NCBI GenBank assembly: GCA_944359595.1
Contig: CALVSV010000100.1
Location: forward strand, 1 to 6,462
Length of the DNA stretch: 6,462 nt
Direction: 5' to 3'
From: an uncultured Bacilli bacterium
GTDB taxonomy: Bacteria > Bacillota_I > Bacilli_A > RF39 > UBA660
Part shown: one piece after another, positions 1-6,221 of the stretch
Position numbering within the stretch: the first letter of the stretch is position 1
Layout of the letters: every line of letters begins with the position of its first letter
The notes under the pieces: model-generated
Database searches by the model: none
What the model saw: only the letters and a program-made list of their open reading frames with translations
Told to the model about the DNA's origin: nothing
Program-made: the position numbers and the translations under genes

Positions 1-443
1 TAGGTGTTATTTCAATAGACAATGATGTATTAACTGCATATCCAAAACATAAAAAATTAATAGCGGATATAACTCCAAGTATAAAGCATTTTACTGTAGC
101 ATATGATTATCCAAATGAAAATAATTATTTTTATTATGATAAAGGGAAAATTTATAGAGTCTTTGAGGATAGGAAAAGAGAATATATTTACATACATCTT
201 CAAAAAAGAAATATGGAATATAATAATGAAGTTGGAGAAAAATTTTATATTGTTCCTAATAAATTTATATTTAAAGATATAGATGCTTTGAGTATGTATA
301 ATTCCGTTGGGGAAGATTATATTGAATATAGACAGAGAAAAAATAAGGAAAGATGTAAAAAAATATTAAACTTTTCTAGTTTAATCCACAGTATAGAATT
401 CAAGTTAGAAGTAAAAAGATATTTTCGTAAATATGGAAAATAG
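1..443 (+). CDS. DUF6625-like protein, 3' end only (putative glycosyltransferase-like)
   Basis: This is the C-terminal 147 residues of a gene that begins before the window; the frame is open from base 3 and ends at TAG 441-443. No signal peptide or membrane segment is seen in the visible part. The stretch EYIYIHLQKRNM, about 70 residues from the end of the protein, resembles the conserved 'hlQKR-M' segment I associate with DUF6625 proteins, which are common in capsule and exopolysaccharide clusters and are thought to be glycosyltransferase-like, with no proven reaction known to me. The catalytic N-terminal part, where a DxD motif would lie, is outside the window, so activity cannot be judged. 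The next gene starts 20 nt downstream behind its own strong ribosome-binding site, so the two are probably co-transcribed. The coding call is secure. The family assignment is from memory of the motif and is moderate. Confidence 0.7.
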   Translation, partial: GVISIDNDVLTAYPKHKKLIADITPSIKHFTVAYDYPNENNYFYYDKGKIYRVFEDRKREYIYIHLQKRNMEYNNEVGEKFYIVPNKFIFKDIDALSMYNSVGEDYIEYRQRKNKERCKKILNFSSLIHSIEFKLEVKRYFRKYGK

Positions 444-463
444 AAATATAAAGGAGGATAAAT

Positions 464-1465
464 ATGAATTTTCCTATCGATTTTGTTGTAACATGGGTAG
501 ATGGCAGTGATCCTAGCTGGATTGCGAAGAAAAATCAGTATTCTACGCAAGCTGGATCTTATAAAAAAAGTATGAGTTCCCAGAAAGCTTATAGAGATTG
601 GGGAACATTTAAGTATTGGTTTAGAGGAGTAGAAAAATTTGCACCTTGGGTAAATCATATTTATTTGGTAACTGATAATCAAGTACCAACGTGGTTATCT
701 ACTAAGTCTACTAAATTAACTGTAGTTGATCATAGGGATTTTATTCCTGGTGAATATTTGCCTACTTTTAATTCAAATGCTATAGAGGCAAATATTCATA
801 GAATAAAGGGATTGTCTGAGCATTTTGTGATTTTTAATGATGATACTTATCTTACATCGACAGTAAAACCAGACGATTTTTTTAATAGTGACGGATTACC
901 TAAATATAAAGCTGCTATAAATCCAATTGTACCGGAAAGATATGGAACAGCAAACTTTCAAGTTAATGATATGGAAATAATTAATAATTATTTTTCGAAA
1001 AAAGAAATTATAAAAAAAGCAAAGATATTTTCATATAAACAAGGAATTAAAAATTTAAGTAGATCAATACTGTACGTTCATTCTAAGTTTTTCTTTGGCT
1101 TTTATGAAGACCATTTAGTATTTCCTGTACTTAAATCAACAATTGAGAAAATATGGGATATTGAAAAAACAGCCATGAAGACTACTTCAAAAAATAAGTT
1201 TAGATCTAAAACAGATACTAATCTTTGGTTATTTAAATATTGGCTAATTGCAAGTGGTAATTATTCGATAAGAGATGGCAGGATGGGAAAGTTGTTTAGT
1301 TTAGATAATGCAGATGATAATTTATGGAATTTAATTACGTCAGGCAAATATAAAATTATGTGTATAAATGACGGATTTAATATTGAAAACGAAAAAGATA
1401 TCCAAAAAAAATTAAATAATTCATTTGAAGAATTATTTGATAAAAAGTCTGAATTTGAAAGGTAA
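464..1465 (+). CDS. Stealth-family sugar-phosphate transferase (capsular polysaccharide phosphotransferase)
   Basis: A protein of 333 residues with all four conserved Stealth regions. CR1 is IDFVVTWVDGSDPSW (5-19). CR2 covers about 44-145, with RDWGTFKYWFRGVEKFAPW, HIYLVTDNQVPTWL, VDHRDFIP, LPTFNSNAIE and FVIFNDDTYL (NDD at 125-127). CR3 lies around 200-234 with EDHLVFP, including His217. CR4 runs from about 245 to 304, with FRSKTDTNLWLFKYW and a final INDG. Stealth proteins are related to the eukaryotic GlcNAc-1-phosphotransferase. Characterised bacterial members, such as streptococcal WefC, move a hexose-1-phosphate from a nucleotide sugar to an acceptor sugar and so create a phosphodiester bond. 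This enzyme probably acts in the cytoplasm on the lipid-linked repeat unit; its donor sugar cannot be read from sequence. The ATG sits 6 nt behind AAGGAGG (451-457), one of the strongest ribosome-binding sites here. Length and domain order look complete. Confidence 0.93.
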   Translation: MNFPIDFVVTWVDGSDPSWIAKKNQYSTQAGSYKKSMSSQKAYRDWGTFKYWFRGVEKFAPWVNHIYLVTDNQVPTWLSTKSTKLTVVDHRDFIPGEYLPTFNSNAIEANIHRIKGLSEHFVIFNDDTYLTSTVKPDDFFNSDGLPKYKAAINPIVPERYGTANFQVNDMEIINNYFSKKEIIKKAKIFSYKQGIKNLSRSILYVHSKFFFGFYEDHLVFPVLKSTIEKIWDIEKTAMKTTSKNKFRSKTDTNLWLFKYWLIASGNYSIRDGRMGKLFSLDNADDNLWNLITSGKYKIMCINDGFNIENEKDIQKKLNNSFEELFDKKSEFER

Positions 1466-1471
1466 GAAATT

Positions 1472-2491
1472 GTGAAGAATAAAATCAAACTAACTTTTGT
1501 TATGCCAATATACAATTCGGAATCGTATTTAGAAAGAACATTGGATAGTGTAAAAGAAATGGTAGATTCAAATGATATAGAAGTATTGTTAATTGATGAT
1601 GGTTCGACAGATAAGACACTAGAAATTGCAGAAAAGTACGAAAATAAATTGAATTATATTAAAATATTTAAGTTAAATCACTATGGTGTAAGTAACGCTA
1701 GAAACTTTGGCATAAGCAAAGCTAGAGGAGAGTATATTACTTTTATAGATAGTGATGATACTTTTGAATGTAATTTTACAAGTAAATTTAGTAAATTATC
1801 TAATATAGAAGCAGATTTGATAATAACGGATTCTGAGCTAGAAAAAAATATAAATTATAATGTTTTGGATGATAATAAAAAAATATATTTATATAAATAT
1901 GTAAATCGAGATAGAGGAAATACCAGACCAGGTTCAAAGTTTTTTAAGAAAGAATTGTTGCTAGAGAATGGTATCCTATATGATACGGATTTAGTTATAT
2001 CAGAAGATGCTTTATTCTTGTATAAAACTATTGATAAAGCTACTAGTGCTGTAATAAGTAATATGAAGTTTTATAATGTTCAGGATTCTCACACTTTACA
2101 ATATTACAATGAAAAAATATTAACTGGGGAATTAAAATACAGAGAAAGAACTAATGAACTATTTAAAAAATACAAAGAAGCTACTAACTATAAGGAATTA
2201 CAGAAGGTAGAAAACAAGTTAAAGATATTAGGATTTTTAATGTTAGTGGATAGATATTATGGTCCTCTGTATATAAAAAGAGAGATAACGTCTAAAAAAG
2301 CTGGAATGGAATTGAAAAAAATAGCTAAAAAATTTGGATATAGTAATGCTTTTTCAGATAAAAGACATGATAAATTATTAGGATTGAGGCATATTATTTT
2401 TAGAAAAATGTTAAGAATAGGAATGTACAGACAAATAATTATTTTAGACAAATTTATGGATAAGATAAAGGGGATAAATAGATGGAAGTAA
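1472..2491 (+). CDS. GT2 family glycosyltransferase (GT-A fold)
   Basis: A protein of 339 residues, starting at GTG 1472, 6 nt after the Stealth gene's stop; GAAAGG (1457-1462) inside that gene's end can serve as ribosome-binding site. The first ATG in frame (codon 11) would cut into the FVMPIYN strand, so GTG is preferred. GT2 signatures are clear: PIYN (12-15), DDGSTD (42-47) in the nucleotide-binding part, GVSNARNFGI (72-81), the metal-binding DSDD (93-96) and an ED pair in ISEDALF (176-182) that fits the catalytic base. The region after about 220 is basic and helical, probably for membrane or acceptor contact; I see no sure transmembrane segment. It would transfer a sugar from a nucleotide donor to the lipid-linked repeat unit at the inner face of the membrane. 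Donor, acceptor and linkage cannot be deduced. Confidence 0.92.
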   Translation: MKNKIKLTFVMPIYNSESYLERTLDSVKEMVDSNDIEVLLIDDGSTDKTLEIAEKYENKLNYIKIFKLNHYGVSNARNFGISKARGEYITFIDSDDTFECNFTSKFSKLSNIEADLIITDSELEKNINYNVLDDNKKIYLYKYVNRDRGNTRPGSKFFKKELLLENGILYDTDLVISEDALFLYKTIDKATSAVISNMKFYNVQDSHTLQYYNEKILTGELKYRERTNELFKKYKEATNYKELQKVENKLKILGFLMLVDRYYGPLYIKREITSKKAGMELKKIAKKFGYSNAFSDKRHDKLLGLRHIIFRKMLRIGMYRQIIILDKFMDKIKGINRWK

Positions 2492-3429
2492 GTAGTGGTA
2501 GTAAGATAGGTGTTGTGATAGTAACATATAATAGATTAAAATTACTAAGTAATTTATTAAGTAAGTTAGAAAAACAAACAGAAAAAATAGAGAGTATATT
2601 AATATTTGATAATGACAGTACAGACGGAACAAAGGAATATTTGGAAGATATAGGATATAAAAACTTTACTGATAGAGAAAAGGAAGATAAAAGATTATAT
2701 TATAAGAATGATTTAAATATAGGAGGAGCGGGAGGATTTTCTAAAGTAATAGAATTAGTAAGAAAAATAGATGTAGATTATGTATGGATTATGGACGATG
2801 ATGTAGGTCCTGAAGAAGATTGCTTAGAAAAATTAATGTCCAAAATAAGAAGTGAGAAAATAGATGTAGCAATTCCAAGTAGAGATGATGAAAACTATAG
2901 CGATAGAATATGTACAGGTATTGATATGAAGAATTATAAAAAATTTTGGACGACTTTAAGAAAAACATTTCAGAGTAGACCATACAATGAAGAAATATAT
3001 TGGGTTGAAGATATGACTTTCGAAGGACCGCTAGTGTCTAAAAAAATTATAGATAAAGTCGGTATACCAGATAGTAGTTATTTTATATTTTTTGATGACA
3101 CAGATTATGCTAGAAGATTAAGGAAATATTCAAAAATAGCATATGTTACTACAGCTGTATTGCATAGAGAATTAGCAAAAAAAACTACTAATATAGATAA
3201 ACCGTATAATTGGAGAGAATATTATTCAATTAGAAATAATATTTTATTTGATAAAAAATATGGGGAAACGTGGAAAGTCAAGTTACTAAGTCCTCATTTA
3301 TTAATGTTACATTTGTTAGTAATATCATTAAGAAGAAGGCACTTCAAAAATAATTTTTATATTATAATCAAAGCATGGTTTGATGGTATACGAGGAAAAA
3401 GAGGAAAAGTACTTGATCCGAATTATTAA
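2482..3429 (+). CDS. GT2 family glycosyltransferase, GlfT2-like (possible galactofuranosyl- or rhamnosyltransferase)
   Basis: A protein of 315 residues. Its ATG lies inside the last codons of the preceding GT2 gene (10-nt overlap, different frame), with AAAGGGG (2467-2473) 8 nt upstream, suggesting translational coupling. Motifs in order: VVIVTYNR (11-18), DNDSTDGT (43-50), NIGGAGGF (79-86), the metal site WIMDDDVGP (102-110), FEGPLVSKKIIDKVGIPD (180-197), FFDDTDYARR (203-212) carrying the likely catalytic acidic residue, LHRE (227-230) with a conserved His, and YYSIRNN (247-253). The NIGGAGGF plus DDTDY plus H pattern is that of the GlfT2-like branch of GT2, which includes galactofuranosyltransferases and rhamnosyltransferase relatives. 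The C-terminus has a hydrophobic patch (267-283) followed by a very basic tail, fitting membrane attachment. A galactofuranose role would need UDP-galactopyranose mutase (Glf), which is not in the window, so the sugar is unresolved. Confidence 0.92.
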   Translation: MEVSSGSKIGVVIVTYNRLKLLSNLLSKLEKQTEKIESILIFDNDSTDGTKEYLEDIGYKNFTDREKEDKRLYYKNDLNIGGAGGFSKVIELVRKIDVDYVWIMDDDVGPEEDCLEKLMSKIRSEKIDVAIPSRDDENYSDRICTGIDMKNYKKFWTTLRKTFQSRPYNEEIYWVEDMTFEGPLVSKKIIDKVGIPDSSYFIFFDDTDYARRLRKYSKIAYVTTAVLHRELAKKTTNIDKPYNWREYYSIRNNILFDKKYGETWKVKLLSPHLLMLHLLVISLRRRHFKNNFYIIIKAWFDGIRGKRGKVLDPNY

Positions 3430-3433
3430 TTAT

Positions 3434-3440
3434 AGGAGGA
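3434..3440 (+). promoter_or_regulatory. Ribosome-binding site that fixes the TTG start of the polymerase gene
   Basis: AGGAGGA lies 7 nt before TTG 3448, between the stop of the GlfT2-like gene (3427-3429) and the membrane protein. Without it the TTG would be doubtful. The nearby GTG at 3441 is out of frame. Confidence 0.75.
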
Positions 3441-3447
3441 GTGTAAG

Positions 3448-4599
3448 TTGCAATTAAAAATCTCGATAAATAGTTTATTGTTTTGCATAGCATTCTTTAT
3501 TTTCTCGATATATTTTGAAATTACATTAACAGTATTAAATAATGGAAATAGACTATTTAATAATCTAATAATAGCTTTTGCAATAGGACTATTATTAGTT
3601 AAAGAATTAATGGAAATTTCAAAATATAATGCCATTAAGCCATATATAATGGAAAATAAACTGATTTTTGAGTTTATCTTTATTATTATATCTTGGATAA
3701 TATCCAAAAATTCGTATGGGTATGTATTATTCACTTCTATGTTATTTGTTGTAGCTGCTAGAAATGTAGACTATATCAGTATATTAAAAACATTTGTATT
3801 TTCAAGTAGCCTAGTATTAATAGGGGTTCTTACATTGAATAAATTAGGGTTAATAGCTAGTATATATAGTTATCAGGGAAGATTAAGAGATAGCTTAGGT
3901 TTTAGTTATGTAAGTTACGCAAGTCAAATACTTTTTTATTTAGTTTGTGCGTATGTAGTTGTTAGAAATAAAAAACTAAAAATTATAGAAATACTTTTAA
4001 TAATGTTTTTAAATGTATATATATATAATTCCACAAAAACAACTAGTCCATTTTATTTAACTAATATAGTATTATTAATAATACTATTAAATAAGTATGT
4101 TTATAAATTTCATAAAATAATAGCTTCAACAGAAAAATTTTTCACAGGAGCTTTTATTATTAATCCAATAATATTGTTATGGATAATGTTCTATTCTCCA
4201 AGTGAATTATATATACTTTTTGACAAATTAACAAATAATAGAATGAGATTAGGTGCAGAAGGACTGCGGAATTATGGTGTATCTTTATTTGGACAAAAGG
4301 TTGATTTTATAGTGAAAAATAGTAACTGGATTAATCAGTATAATTACATTGATAGTTCATATATTCAAAGCCTTGTTGTAAATGGTTTAATATTTACGGT
4401 ATGCATTTTGATGTTGTATACATATACCTTGTATAAAAGTACAAAAAGTAAGAATATATTTTTATCTACAGTACTAATTGCTATATCTATCCATAGCATG
4501 TTCGATCCGCAATTTATATGGATATGGTATTCACCGTTTATTTTATTGACAGGGAAGTTTTTTAAAAATGAAGAAAAAAAAGTGTTTGGTATTAGATAA
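3448..4599 (+). CDS. wzy: Wzy-type polysaccharide repeat-unit polymerase (multi-spanning membrane protein)
   Basis: A protein of 383 residues starting at TTG. It is strongly hydrophobic, with about 10 to 12 likely membrane spans, at roughly 8-29, 37-52, 71-86, 91-104, 111-130, 155-173, 178-193, 202-218, 233-249, 308-328, 337-350 and 354-369. Two loops look typical of Wzy/O-antigen-polymerase-like proteins. The shorter, at about 140-155, contains GRLRDSLGFSY. The longer, at about 250-306, contains NNRMRLGAEG, NYGVSLFGQ and then DSSYIQ. Arginines in such loops are thought to bind the growing glycan. Wzy joins flipped undecaprenyl-linked repeat units at the outer membrane face. The call rests on topology, loop motifs, length and position among glycosyltransferases, because Wzy sequences diverge fast. 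A Wzx flippase is less likely: those are usually longer (over 400 residues), with more regularly spaced helices and no such long loop. Confidence 0.85.
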   Translation: MQLKISINSLLFCIAFFIFSIYFEITLTVLNNGNRLFNNLIIAFAIGLLLVKELMEISKYNAIKPYIMENKLIFEFIFIIISWIISKNSYGYVLFTSMLFVVAARNVDYISILKTFVFSSSLVLIGVLTLNKLGLIASIYSYQGRLRDSLGFSYVSYASQILFYLVCAYVVVRNKKLKIIEILLIMFLNVYIYNSTKTTSPFYLTNIVLLIILLNKYVYKFHKIIASTEKFFTGAFIINPIILLWIMFYSPSELYILFDKLTNNRMRLGAEGLRNYGVSLFGQKVDFIVKNSNWINQYNYIDSSYIQSLVVNGLIFTVCILMLYTYTLYKSTKSKNIFLSTVLIAISIHSMFDPQFIWIWYSPFILLTGKFFKNEEKKVFGIR

Positions 4600-4611
4600 T
4601 TAAGTGATATT

Positions 4612-4616
4612 AGAGG
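4612..4616 (+). promoter_or_regulatory. Ribosome-binding site that decides the GT4 start
   Basis: AGAGG stands 8 nt before ATG 4625. The longer reading from GTG 4604 has no purine-rich site ahead of it, and its seven extra residues precede the usual N-terminal beta-strand MKIGYISP, so the shorter start is preferred. ATG 4631, two codons later, is a further alternative. Confidence 0.6.
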
Positions 4617-4624
4617 TTGATAAG

Positions 4625-5752
4625 ATGGGTATGAAAATAGGATATATTTCTCCAACTAATCCATTTATAGATAAAAAAAGCTGGTCAGGCACATATTATA
4701 GTACTAGAGAAGCACTAGAATTAGCAGGGCATACAGTTGAATGGATACAGTATGATAATAAAAACTTATTTTTAAGGATTTACAATAAAATTATTTATAA
4801 ATTAATTTACGGAAATGGATCGGTTACACACTCTAGATTATCTGGTTGGTTAAAAGTAAAAACAATTCGTGAAAAGTTAGAAAATTATGACATAATTTTT
4901 ATACCGGGACAGGTAGATATAGTTGCGAATTTAAAGACAAAAACTCCAATAATTTATTATACAGATGGAACAGTTCCTTTGATGTTAAATTACTATTGGT
5001 TTAATTTTACTGAAAGAGCTGCAAACGAAGCAAAAAAATTAGAATCACAAGCTGCTGAGAATGCTAGTATGAATATATATGCATCGAATTGGGCTAGAAA
5101 TTCAGCAATTAAAGAATATAAAATAGATAGTTCTAAAGCGAAAGTTTTACCATTTGGAGCAAATTTATCATACACAGATATGGAAAAGGTAGGTAATGGT
5201 TTTAGAAAGAATGAAAAAATAAGTATTATTTTTTCAGGTGTTGACTGGAAGAGAAAAGGTGGAGAAATTGCAGTAAATGCATGTAAAAAACTGATAAAAG
5301 ATGGTTATGATGTAGAATTGACAATAGTAGGGATTAAAAACTTAGATAACAGAGTAAAAGAGCTTAATTTTGTAAATTATTTGGGGTTTTTGGACAAAGA
5401 AGATAAAAAAGATTATAGGAAGTATTTAGATGCATGGGAAAAGGCAAATATATTACTATTACCAACTAGAGCAGAATGTGCAGGTATCGTTTTTAACGAG
5501 GCGTCTGCTTTTGGAGTACCGTCACTTTCTGTAGATACAGGTGGGGTAGCAGATTACGTAAAAAATGATATAAATGGGAAAAGACTTCCGCTAGAAGCTA
5601 GTGCCGATGATTATGCTAAGGAAATTGAAAAATGGATTGACATGAAGCTGTTAGGGGATCTTAGTATTGGAGCACGAAAATTGTATAAAGAACAAAATAA
5701 CTGGAAAGTTTGGGGGAAACTTTTTAATGAAATGATAGGTAATCGTTATTGA
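4625..5752 (+). CDS. GT4 family glycosyltransferase (GT-B fold)
   Basis: A protein of 375 residues from ATG 4625 (382 from GTG 4604). The N-terminal Rossmann domain opens with KIGYISPTNP and contains an acceptor-side W-x-GT-YYS segment near residues 20-26. The C-terminal, donor-binding domain has IIFSGVDWKRKGG (202-213), with the Arg/Lys that contact donor phosphates, then LTIVG, NYLGFLDKED, ILLLPTRAECAGIVFNEASAFGVP and a TGGVADYV loop. The E-x7-E motif of retaining GT4 enzymes is E284 to E292 (ECAGIVFNE). It would add a sugar with retention of configuration to the lipid-linked repeat unit. The enzyme should be cytoplasmic or peripheral on the membrane, as no membrane segment is seen. It begins 25 nt after the polymerase stop and is the last intact gene of this block. 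Donor sugar unknown. Confidence 0.93.
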   Translation: MGMKIGYISPTNPFIDKKSWSGTYYSTREALELAGHTVEWIQYDNKNLFLRIYNKIIYKLIYGNGSVTHSRLSGWLKVKTIREKLENYDIIFIPGQVDIVANLKTKTPIIYYTDGTVPLMLNYYWFNFTERAANEAKKLESQAAENASMNIYASNWARNSAIKEYKIDSSKAKVLPFGANLSYTDMEKVGNGFRKNEKISIIFSGVDWKRKGGEIAVNACKKLIKDGYDVELTIVGIKNLDNRVKELNFVNYLGFLDKEDKKDYRKYLDAWEKANILLLPTRAECAGIVFNEASAFGVPSLSVDTGGVADYVKNDINGKRLPLEASADDYAKEIEKWIDMKLLGDLSIGARKLYKEQNNWKVWGKLFNEMIGNRY

Positions 5753-5810
5753 TAGAGAGTTTTATCTGTAACATGTATATTACATAAGTACTGAATTTTC
5801 AGTGATATTA

Positions 5811-6170
5811 ATGGATTTATATAGAAACGGTTAAATTGGAAATTAGAGTATGGAGAATTATTATTAAGTAGTGTAAGAATGTATCTATTTAGAAATTTTG
5901 TTTACCATGAAAGTTAGCATCTTGGTAGTTAAAATTATTTTTATAAAGATTGCTTTTAATAGAGGATAGAGCTACTGGTTGAATGTAATATTAAGGAAAA
6001 ATCTAACTACCTGCTTATCTTAAGAGATAGTAGTAAATGGAGGAATAATTACTAGAAATAAATTCAAAAGTATATGAAATAAAGGTATAGTAGTTGGAAT
6101 TTCAGTGAAATATTTAAAGAAAATGTAATGGAATTTAACTTTTGAAGTTATTGATTTTTTATATAGCTTT
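5811..6170 (+). pseudogene. Probable decayed hexapeptide-repeat (WcaF-type) acetyltransferase gene
   Basis: The 469 nt between the GT4 gene and the next gene (5753-6221) have no intact ORF, but broken frames carry peptides like those of left-handed beta-helix acetyltransferases of polysaccharide clusters. One frame (5825-5914) reads YGELLLSSVRMYLFRNFVYH before TAG 5915, like the N-terminal helix of that family. Another frame (5907-6197) holds LNVILRKNLTT, then NGGIITRNK (from 6036), GIVVGISV, and WNLTFEVIDFLYSFM (from 6129), which recall the family's 'NGGIILDTRG', 'IGNNV' and 'W-LTHD--DPLY' segments in the right order and about the right spacing. That frame is interrupted by stops at 5967, 6021, 6075, 6126 and 6198. 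The catalytic-type His of 'THD' reads Phe here, and the C-terminal half is missing. ATG 5811 may be the old start. This is read by eye from memory of the family; chance similarity is possible. Confidence 0.42.
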
Positions 6171-6186
6171 ATGATAAATTATCATA
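6170..6186. promoter_or_regulatory. Perfect 17-bp palindrome upstream of wzd, possible operator within a promoter region
   Basis: TATGATAA-A-TTATCATA is a perfect inverted repeat with 8-bp arms around one base, ending 35 nt before the ATG of the chain-length regulator gene. Weak promoter-like boxes lie around it: TTGATT (6151-6156) with GATAAA (6173-6178) at 16-nt spacing, where the palindrome covers the -10 box; or TATAAC (6192-6197), five of six matches to TATAAT, where the palindrome covers the -35 position. Either layout would suit repressor control of the downstream operon. The arms are AT-rich, so as RNA the hairpin would be weak and lacks the T-run of a terminator. No known regulator site is recognised. 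Confidence 0.35.
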
Positions 6187-6221
6187 GACTGTATAACTAA
6201 GCTTATTTATGGGAGAAGATT

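Noticed and set aside
317..682. Minus-strand ORF of 121 codons, and further minus-strand ORFs within 1261-1515, 2257-2632, 2789-2983, 3426-3734, 4365-4655 and 4993-5175
   Set aside because: All lie opposite well-supported + strand genes, give low-complexity Ile/Leu/Phe/Tyr/Ser-rich peptides typical of the reverse of AT-rich coding DNA, and show no recognisable family motif.
4604..4624. Upstream GTG start for the GT4 gene
   Set aside because: No ribosome-binding site precedes it, and the seven extra residues lie before the usual N-terminal strand; ATG 4625 has AGAGG at good spacing.
5790..5803. Short palindrome ACTGAA-TT-TTCAGT downstream of the GT4 gene as terminator
   Set aside because: Only 6-bp arms with a 2-nt centre, low G+C and no following T-run.
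6006..6034. Hairpin ACTAC-(CTGCT)-TATCT-TAAG-AGATA-GTAGT as terminator or RNA structure
   Set aside because: The stem is AT-rich with a 5-nt bulge and is followed by AAATGGAGG rather than a T-run, so it does not fit an intrinsic terminator; probably chance in AT-rich DNA.
6037..6048. ATG with GGAGG at 6037-6043 as a small gene
   Set aside because: The reading frame closes after three codons (ATG GAG GAA TAA), and the GGAGG is better explained as Gly-Gly codons of the presumed acetyltransferase remnant.
5797..6108. Direct repeat TTTCAGTGA at 5797-5805 and 6100-6108
   Set aside because: A single 9-nt match is expected by chance in a stretch of this length and composition, and flanks do not continue the match well.
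5753..6221. Insertion sequence or attachment-site remnant at the cluster junction
   Set aside because: No paired terminal inverted repeats, target duplications or transposase peptides were seen in this gap.
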